A DNA stretch of 64,000 nt from Symsagittifera roscoffensis (Eukaryota; Xenacoelomorpha; Acoela; Convolutidae), in contig NC_087066.1 of NCBI RefSeq assembly GCF_963678635.1, positions 65,197,277 through 65,261,276 on the forward strand, in the 5' to 3' direction. Below the pieces are notes generated by a model. That model was not told where the DNA came from. It worked only from the letters and a program-made list of their open reading frames with translations, and searched no databases. Below are positions 57,014-64,000 of the stretch, one piece after another. The translations under genes and the position numbers were made by a program. Positions within the stretch are counted from its first letter, which is position 1, and every line of letters begins with the position of its first letter.

Positions 57014-59619
57014 AATTATTAATTTTTCTCCAACTCCTTTTTCTAGTAATCTCAAATCAAAACATAAACCCTTCTCCTCGTACAGGACCACAAGATTTAC
57101 TAGTAACACATTACGATTGTGAAGAAAATGAACAAAAAACACTACATAAATATGCAATAAATCAAGTATCACAATGTGAAACAGAACCACAAGCTATAGA
57201 AACCACAGATGTAATAGCAACACTCTATTCAAAAGCCCGAGCAACAACAGTTACAGGTTATAAATTCACAGCAACATTTTCCGAAAAGAAAGTACATTGT
57301 TCACAAGTCTCGAACGGAAACAAAAACCGACTTGACCATGAATCATTCTATCAAAGTAATATAGAACGTCTTTTACATCTCAATCCCGACGATTGTAAAA
57401 ATGAATTACTTAGACTAAACATCACACAAAATAAAAACTCCCAAAGAAAATTAGTTAATTTTCAAGTTTTTCCAGACTCTGTACATCAATCACAACTTGA
57501 AAGACACCAAGGACATATAAAACTAGACGAAAAATACCCGTATAACGGCGCACACGGACGATTAACCTATGACCTACACGATAAACATTGGATACCACAC
57601 ATTGGTATAAATGACCCATCAAACTGCAAAGCAGACACAAAAAATAAAGGATACCAAGAAATAATGTTTTTCGATTGGAAAATACAACTCGAAAAAATAC
57701 AACTAACACGAGATTTATCAGATAATACAATGATCTATCAAGGAATCCGATTACCTTGTAAAAATGATCAAGGTTATTGCGACCCTACAACGAGAACACA
57801 AGCAACCATTGTTTGGTTCCCCGAAGATACATGTACAACATTTCAAGTAGCAAAAATACACGCTCGTATGATAAAATTTCACGAAAAATATTTTATACAA
57901 TCAATTCCATATGAACAAGTCCATCCATCACGAAAACTAAGTTCTAATTTTAGAAACATAGACAATATAGAAAACAAATTGACACGTTTCCAAATATATC
58001 AAGAAACAGAACATGCATGTAAATACAGGAATCCACTTCACAGAACACAATATTCTGAAATATTAGTTGAATACGAAAAAGGATTCGACATGACCACTGG
58101 AAAAGTAAAAATCGACCCATATGCCACAGGTCATCCTCTAAACGAAGGAACATCCTATATACCAGTTAATTTTGAAAAAAGCAACGGACAACCTGGTGGA
58201 CATCTAAAACCCCATGACACCAGAAGCACACGCTTACAAGAATTATCACTAATGAATACTACATATTTCGGTAATATCCACTATGATATTCATTTAGATA
58301 TGAAACTAGATTATACAATTAGCCGAATTTTTCAAGAAATGTCACTCTCCGAATTAGAAACACTACACCACCTATGCGAATTAGAACGAACACAAATATT
58401 ACAATCACTTGCACTAGCAGTATTAAAAATACCCTATGCAGGATACTTATTATCTGGAAATAGATCAAATTTTTTAGACTATGAAGGAAACATCTTATGG
58501 TTTTATACTTGTACTAAAAAAGTATCACCACTATACGTTTTTGAAGATAAACGATGTTATAAAAGAATCCCTATCTTTTATAAGAATAAAGTACATTTCG
58601 TGGATACACTTTCACGAAGAACCTATTTCTGGGATACCGCAGTCCCATGTGGATCAGAAAACAGCCACAATGTAGTACAACTAAACCCTGATGAAAATAA
58701 ATATTATCTTCTCACTCCATATCCCACATTAATGCAATCACTCAAAAAATTTTCACCAGAAAGCATTCGCGCTATTGCTCGAAACCCAAATATAGACTTA
58801 CAATCAATAGGAATCTATTCAAAATCAGATATTCAACATCACATTAGAACACAACAATTCCAAGAATTATTAACACAAATGGACACTATACAAAGACAAT
58901 CAATAGACCAAAATTTACGCAAACTTGCAGAAACCGCAGGATTTGCCGATATCTACACGCAAGACTATAGCGGATATTTTAAAGACATTAAAGATTATAT
59001 ATATCTAAACGGTGAAAAATACCGTCCCCAAGATATATCACCAATTAACATTTTTAGCTTTGTTACACTCAAAAATGAGATCCTCGATTTTCTAGGATGG
59101 CCCTACTACATCTTAGAAAAATTGACTATTTTATACGCAATGTTTAACTTTATTGGATTTCTTTTCTCACTTTTAAAAGGAATCTACAACACATGTGCTA
59201 TACACACACAAGTAAACAGACAAGCAAGTGTAGCACGCATACTATTTGCAGGATTTTTTGGAATCTTTTCTACATCTATAAACAAAATTCTTTTAGACGC
59301 ACAAATAAAAGAATATAACACAAAAATAACAACACGACAAAATACATATGACGAAGAACATAACAATGTAGACATAACGCCAACGGCACCACAATTACCA
59401 TCCCTACCAAATAACCATCCACTATCCCTAGTCCCACGAAATTTTCGAAACTTAGCCATCACACATAATCCAAATTTTCGACTCACCACATCACAAAGTC
59501 CCATCCAACATATAATGACACACCAGTCACAAGATGATAATACTTATGAACAAATTATTGAACAACCCCATACCACCGCTTTTCAGTCTCAAAATAATCA
59601 TTTTTTTAGCCCACGATGA
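57001..59619 (+). CDS. env: envelope-like glycoprotein (872 aa)
   Basis: It starts with a signal-peptide-like stretch (residues 1-18, Leu/Ile/Phe). A long Cys-containing ectodomain follows, with several N-x-S/T sites, then a hydrophobic anchor (about 702-729) and a second hydrophobic segment (about 744-765). The end is a ~100-residue Pro/Gln/Asn/Thr-rich tail. The position after pol and the topology support a viral envelope role in membrane fusion. The overall Cys pattern, including a paired-Cys hairpin followed by a hydrophobic loop near residues 500-545, reminds me of glycoproteins of chuvirus-like negative-strand RNA viruses, which some retroelements have captured. That is pattern recall, not a search result. 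I see no obvious R-x-K/R-R furin site. The stop overlaps the next start as ATGA. Confidence 0.75.
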   Translation: MYILKLLIFLQLLFLVISNQNINPSPRTGPQDLLVTHYDCEENEQKTLHKYAINQVSQCETEPQAIETTDVIATLYSKARATTVTGYKFTATFSEKKVHCSQVSNGNKNRLDHESFYQSNIERLLHLNPDDCKNELLRLNITQNKNSQRKLVNFQVFPDSVHQSQLERHQGHIKLDEKYPYNGAHGRLTYDLHDKHWIPHIGINDPSNCKADTKNKGYQEIMFFDWKIQLEKIQLTRDLSDNTMIYQGIRLPCKNDQGYCDPTTRTQATIVWFPEDTCTTFQVAKIHARMIKFHEKYFIQSIPYEQVHPSRKLSSNFRNIDNIENKLTRFQIYQETEHACKYRNPLHRTQYSEILVEYEKGFDMTTGKVKIDPYATGHPLNEGTSYIPVNFEKSNGQPGGHLKPHDTRSTRLQELSLMNTTYFGNIHYDIHLDMKLDYTISRIFQEMSLSELETLHHLCELERTQILQSLALAVLKIPYAGYLLSGNRSNFLDYEGNILWFYTCTKKVSPLYVFEDKRCYKRIPIFYKNKVHFVDTLSRRTYFWDTAVPCGSENSHNVVQLNPDENKYYLLTPYPTLMQSLKKFSPESIRAIARNPNIDLQSIGIYSKSDIQHHIRTQQFQELLTQMDTIQRQSIDQNLRKLAETAGFADIYTQDYSGYFKDIKDYIYLNGEKYRPQDISPINIFSFVTLKNEILDFLGWPYYILEKLTILYAMFNFIGFLFSLLKGIYNTCAIHTQVNRQASVARILFAGFFGIFSTSINKILLDAQIKEYNTKITTRQNTYDEEHNNVDITPTAPQLPSLPNNHPLSLVPRNFRNLAITHNPNFRLTTSQSPIQHIMTHQSQDDNTYEQIIEQPHTTAFQSQNNHFFSPR

Positions 59620-61421
59620 GCCGCCAACTTGGATCACTACACCGATCAAATTCCCACCCAACCAATCTTACCTCTCCAATCCCAATAATACCACTTTTTG
59701 CTTTTCCGCCACCCGATTTCCCATCTAGTAATGTAACATCAGGCATGAATTCCGATACTAATTCACACATCTCAGTTTTATATTCCATCTCACAACTCAA
59801 TAACCCGAATATTGAAACCCCCGATGAATTTGCCGACTCAGAACCATCCCCATCCAATAATTTTCATAACTCTTCTAATTTTTCTCAACCCCCTTTTCAA
59901 CCCATATTATCCAATAACCCTGACCCAATTACTCCCACACCCTCTTATGCTTCCCAAGTTACCCCAACCTACTCCTCATACCATTCTGACCAATCATCTC
60001 ATTCTCCAGACACCCCCCGAATCTCCCCAGAGCTAGATAATTTTATTACCCTTCAACAACAACCCTACCACCTTAATACCCCAACCATAAACCAAATCTC
60101 CTCCACAATAAATTCATCCAACCCCCCTACCCCTACACCCTCTTCAAATTATACTGAATCATTAGCACCATCATCCACATCAACTGAATCTTCACTCAAC
60201 ACTAATAGAGCTTACCGCACTTTTAAAAGAAAGTTCCCCAACCATCCTTTCCCAGCAAAACCAGGAACAGCCCGTGAATACATCAACCACCCCAAGCATA
60301 CTAACACAAAAGAATTTTTAGCCATCACCTTACCCTCATTCCCACAATACACCTTAAACACCCCCCATGACACTAACGAAACACGCAACTTTGTAGATGA
60401 ATACGTTTTAATGCCCACTCTCTCTTGGACCTCATATTATCATTTTACTAACCCTCTTTGCTTACCTTTATCTAACACTCACATTGATATAGAACGAAAA
60501 ACGGACACGCTATATCGACTCACTACACCACTAACACCTAGACAATTTACTTACGTTGGATATAAAAAATCACTAAAAACACACACTGCACCTAGAGCTA
60601 ACGAATATACACTCGAATACTATGATCACAACATCATCAGAGCTAACCAAGATCAATTCTTAGACGACGATCGCTTCGCTAATCCACAAATTACCGAGAA
60701 ATTTTTCATCAAGACACCATATACATTCACACTAAACATCTTCGACCGAAAGTTTGATCACATTATTTCAGAAGCACTAACAGACACACAAGCATACGAA
60801 AGTTTTAAAGAACGCTTCCAAATATTTTCACTAACCTTTCATTTCCTTGCACCACACGAAAGAGATTTACACTGCTCACACGATATTATGTTGCGCACTA
60901 AACAAACCCACACATATAGTTATTATCGTTTCATCCAAAATCACTTTGACCTACACACTCCCTCCAGACAACCACACCATCGTTTTCAATTCATCAATTC
61001 CAAATACACCTCACCATTCTTTCTAAATTTCACATATTGTATTAAAGACACTAACCTTCATGGTATTCTTCGCAATTATGATCCCATAACCCAAATGTAC
61101 ATCTTCTGTCCCATCACCAAGACCTTTAACGCCGAAGAATCCCGACCCTTCCTTATCCCGCACGAGTTTGTACAACCCATAGAAATCCCAATTTTAGAAT
61201 TCATCCACAACACTAAATTCAATCACAAATTATATAATCTAATCCAAAACACACCTTATGAGTTTGCAGTTGACACTGAAGAACTAACCACTATCAAGGC
61301 ACTCCAATTGCTTTGGCCACTGCTTCAGACTAAAAATATCATCCGCATCTTAGCTAAACTACTAACAACTTCAGAACTAATTCACGACATCTTCCCCCAC
61401 GGTTTTTTCCCCGACGACTAA
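59616..61421 (+). CDS. ORF6: 601-aa Ser/Pro/Thr-rich plus globular protein
   Basis: It starts in ATGA shared with the env stop. Residues 1-200 are rich in Ser, Pro, Thr and Asn and probably disordered. Residues ~205-601 look folded, with many Phe, Tyr and His, few Gly, and no membrane segment. No known motif is seen. ORF5 has the same disordered-then-globular plan, so the two might be paralogous or functionally analogous accessory proteins. The stop lies three bases before a strong splice donor. It is C-rich on the coding strand, more so than Gag-Pol. The function is unknown. Confidence 0.6.
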   Translation: MSRQLGSLHRSNSHPTNLTSPIPIIPLFAFPPPDFPSSNVTSGMNSDTNSHISVLYSISQLNNPNIETPDEFADSEPSPSNNFHNSSNFSQPPFQPILSNNPDPITPTPSYASQVTPTYSSYHSDQSSHSPDTPRISPELDNFITLQQQPYHLNTPTINQISSTINSSNPPTPTPSSNYTESLAPSSTSTESSLNTNRAYRTFKRKFPNHPFPAKPGTAREYINHPKHTNTKEFLAITLPSFPQYTLNTPHDTNETRNFVDEYVLMPTLSWTSYYHFTNPLCLPLSNTHIDIERKTDTLYRLTTPLTPRQFTYVGYKKSLKTHTAPRANEYTLEYYDHNIIRANQDQFLDDDRFANPQITEKFFIKTPYTFTLNIFDRKFDHIISEALTDTQAYESFKERFQIFSLTFHFLAPHERDLHCSHDIMLRTKQTHTYSYYRFIQNHFDLHTPSRQPHHRFQFINSKYTSPFFLNFTYCIKDTNLHGILRNYDPITQMYIFCPITKTFNAEESRPFLIPHEFVQPIEIPILEFIHNTKFNHKLYNLIQNTPYEFAVDTEELTTIKALQLLWPLLQTKNIIRILAKLLTTSELIHDIFPHGFFPDD

Positions 61422-61424
61422 CAG

Positions 61425-61806
61425 GTAAGTATGAATTAAATGAATATTACTAACTAATTAAAATATTAAAAAACTCACCATACCTTATTCATGTTTTCTT
61501 TAGATTTTTAGCCTTCATCCGACGATCACCTACAAAAACCACAAAAGACAAATAAAAATCGCAAATTTCATCAAACAGATTTCAAAAATTCTATTAATCT
61601 CTTACACTTATAAATTTATAAATTTAATACCAATGCAGTAAATTCATTTCTAAAATTTTCCCCCACAAGCAGTAAATCTAATTATGATGAAAATTTGTAA
61701 CTTAAAATTCCCCCATAACTAGCAGTAAATTTCCAAATTCTATGTAGTAAATTAAATAAATGCAAATGCAGTACTAACCTTTTGATATTTTCATTCATTC
61801 GCACAG
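61425..61806 (+). other. predicted 382-bp intron just after ORF6
   Basis: The donor CAG/GTAAGTATG sits at 61422-61433. A TACTAAC branch-site-like word at 61772-61778 is followed by a pyrimidine-rich stretch and CAG (61804-61806). Every element of a good intron is present. It would be spliced from the 3' untranslated part of element transcripts. Confidence 0.6.
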
Positions 61807-63037
61807 AAATTCTATCCACACTCGCACAGCTCGCCCACGAAGAATTGTTTAAAATAATGAATTTCAGTTTCAAGTTTTCACACTCAACAACTCTAACATA
61901 TAATAACATGTTTCAAACTTTCCTTTAACCCGGTTGGAAAGGAATCATATACTAAACAAAACTAACCAACGCAGCTTACTAAATACCACAAATCATAAAA
62001 TAACAGCATGACTAAGAAAAGGAAACCAACGGTACCCAAACCGGATTAACCCAGTTTAAAACTGGATAATTTATTCTTTTGAAGACTATTATAAAGTCTA
62101 AGAAAGAAATAATAAAACACAAAAAAGTCGAAAGACAAACCCATACCACGAACAATTTACTTTTTGGAAAAAGGACATAACCAACAAGACATAAGAAAAA
62201 CCACAACAAACCCAACATAAAACGTTGTCACATAACAGGACCCCTCACAAAAACCGCATGAAATCATACTCCCACTCCTGGCCTAACCCACCAGGAAGGA
62301 CGTCCTGAGCATGCTCTATAGCCGGCCTAACCCACCGCGCTACATCCACGCTTTGTGACCACACCTCTATTTTTAATAAGAGCTACTCAAGTGTGAGTAA
62401 CTCTTCAAAATAACCGAACTAAAACAAAAAGCTTTTGTGAAAACAACTAACTAAAATCATTATTAAAAAATATTAAACTAATAAAAGTTTTATAAAATGT
62501 AAAATCACATGATGCAATATATAGATCAGAATACAACACCAAGGACGAACATCAAAAGACAAGACGACCCCACTACACTCGAGAGAGAATGACCAACTAC
62601 AATCGATATGCCGCTCACAATCACAACTCAAAGGATTTAGAGTACGACTTGACCTCGCAGAAAAGGACTTCATTGAACTAGACCAATGACCACCTCGATG
62701 TTCAAGTATACGTACAGATCCGAGTAACCAGGCATCCCCTCCACGCACAATCTCCACGCCATTCCCAAACTAGATCATACACAAAAGAAGTTCTCCACGC
62801 AGAACAGAAAAACCTGACATAGCAAACCATTCTGAAATCAGATTTGAGTTTGTTGCGAAGACTTAGTCGTTGTCACTAGAAGACACAACGTCTTATGTCT
62901 CTAACTCCAGCTTCCTGGAACTTCTTTAACAAAAAGGAAACAGAAGAAATAAGATGTTCGCCAAACACCAACTTCCATCATCCATCCTTCGAATTGCAAA
63001 AGAACTATTCTAAAAAACTCTGTAAAACCCGGATGGG
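61807..63037 (+). other. 3' non-coding region of the retroelement
   Basis: No coding frame was found. Around 62270-62350 a GGCCTAACCCACC word occurs twice. On the minus strand, GTAGCGCGGTGGGTTAGG resembles a tRNA A box, so this part may carry a structured RNA element or captured SINE. A short purine stretch GGATGGG (63031-63037) abuts the LTR and may act as a weak polypurine tract. Confidence 0.45.
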
Positions 63038-63449
63038 TGGAACCTGATCTAAACTACATTTTATGATTGGATAAATTAAATGTTTTACCAATGTAAAGTA
63101 TTTAATATTAACCAATCATGATCCATCTAACTAACAACCCACTTATTTGTAAGTGCTGAAGTTACTTGTAATTTCAGCACCAGAGAGATTTGAATTTAAC
63201 TTAGAAATTAGTTGGACTCTCCCGAGCACTTCAGCAGCCGCAATAAACCAGTATACCCTAGATCTATTGAGCCTAGCAGAGACTAGTTAAACAACCTGAG
63301 ACTAGATAGTATAAGAGTAAGATTAGGATCGGTATTAGACTAAGAAGTTGCACGAATCTATCCGGCCGAAAATAAGATAGCGTGACGAGCAGACGGTGTA
63401 CCCTATCCGAAATTACTCTATGAGTTATACCCCCCAATATCATAACTCA
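63038..63449 (+). repeat. 3' LTR (412 bp)
   Basis: It has the same length and, by eye, the same sequence as the 5' LTR, with AATAAA at 63242-63247. It is followed by the second GTAG of the target duplication (63450-63453). Confidence 0.95.
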
Positions 63450-64000
63450 GTAGTTAAGCCACTGCTAAATCTAAATTCGATAACCCTAAAGAGTTGAGCA
63501 AAACACTATTTTAGAATTTTAAGCACAACTTTCAAAGACGTATTTGGCTGAGTTCAACTTAAATATAATTTGTTTTCAAACCAGAGCTGTAAAACTTGAG
63601 GGGTGAAGGAGATGAAATTTTGGAAAATTGTAGAGTACAAATACTTTAAAAAGGAGCGGTATTTAAATTAACTCAGACAAATGAAATCAGTTTGAATGAA
63701 TTAGAGCCCTTTTAGACTGACGCCTCGGTCAAAATTTGTTTAATATCTTAATGGAATCTTTTTAACCTCTGACGGTCTGGGACGCCATTAGAGCACAGCA
63801 GGATCTAAAATACTGCCCAAAAACCCCACTGTGACAAAAAACAGGATGTCTAGATCTACACTGAAATGATGAAATTGGCGAAACTATAAGCATATGTTCA
63901 AAGAGCAGATACAAAAGTAAACATAAAATAGGTTGAAAGGAAACTTGATCCACATTAATTGAAGTAGGATTTTCAAAAATTAAAACGAAATCCAACCGAA
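63450..64000. other. right flank, no gene seen
   Basis: GTAG at the start is the target duplication. Beyond it the DNA returns to the AT-rich background without recognised features. Confidence 0.4.

Larger units (their letters stand above)
44531..63449 (+). mobile_element. intact giant env-bearing Ty3/gypsy-type LTR retroelement (18.9 kb)
   Basis: Two 412-bp direct LTRs (TGGAACC...AACTCA) that look identical by eye bound an 18.1-kb interior. The interior has a primer-binding site, a single Gag-Pol frame, an envelope-like frame and at least four further frames, all on the plus strand and all open. A 4-bp duplication flanks it. Protease-RT-RNase H-integrase order and the GPY/F module place it in the Metaviridae (Ty3/gypsy) rather than Copia. 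It is far larger than usual elements of this group (5-12 kb). The coding strand is A/C-rich and very poor in G. Identical LTRs and open frames indicate a very recent insertion that may still be competent. Confidence 0.93.

Overview
This is a eukaryotic, almost certainly invertebrate animal, genomic window. It is AT-rich and gene-poor. Two putative exons carry GT/AG-type splice signals, and most of the sequence is transposable elements and their debris. The lineage cannot be named from sequence alone. Nothing resembles a bacterial or organellar genome.

Layout. (1) 1-4512: a run of six plus-strand open frames with purine-rich coding strands, unlike anything else here. None is recognised; candidates are an integrated virus-like segment or an unfamiliar retroelement cut by the left edge. 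(2) 8080-12190: a decayed LINE. Its first ORF keeps the three blocks of an SGNH/GDSL-type esterase, and its second keeps endonuclease and reverse-transcriptase motifs. (3) 15.6-15.9 kb: a G-run block next to a dense field of inverted GAGCGGTTT repeats. (4) 16.8-27.4 kb: a tandem segmental duplication of about 5 kb. Its distal half is nearly identical between copies and its proximal half is clearly diverged. (5) From 6 kb to 41 kb: at least seven copies, all in one orientation, of a ~0.5 kb hairpin-ended family. Two filled/empty site pairs inside the window show insertion between A and T without target duplication, as in rolling-circle (Helitron-like) transposition. (6) 27378-28275 and 40187-41590: a ~0.9 kb repeat present in inverted, circularly permuted form. 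(7) 31058-31636 and 38850-39353, minus strand: two candidate exons of a host gene, one with helices resembling the end of a seven-transmembrane receptor and one a serine/threonine-rich tail. (8) 34550-35009: a fragment of a hAT-like transposase.

The standout is a complete, very young, 18.9 kb Ty3/gypsy-type retroelement at 44531-63449. Its 412-bp LTRs look identical and it is flanked by a 4-bp duplication (GTAG). It encodes one uninterrupted 2740-residue Gag-Pol (capsid-like region, zinc knuckle, protease, RT, RNase H, integrase with GPY/F module), an 872-residue envelope-like glycoprotein, and several extra frames: a basic 155-residue protein overlapping the gag start, two small hydrophobic proteins, a ~377-codon frame with no methionine codon, and a 601-residue Ser/Pro/Thr-rich-plus-globular protein. 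Several neighbouring frames overlap at ATGA or by a few bases. A well-formed intron starts three bases after the last stop codon. The coding strand is strongly A/C-rich and G-poor. Together these suggest a complex, possibly infectious-type endogenous retrovirus-like element with coupled translation and splicing.
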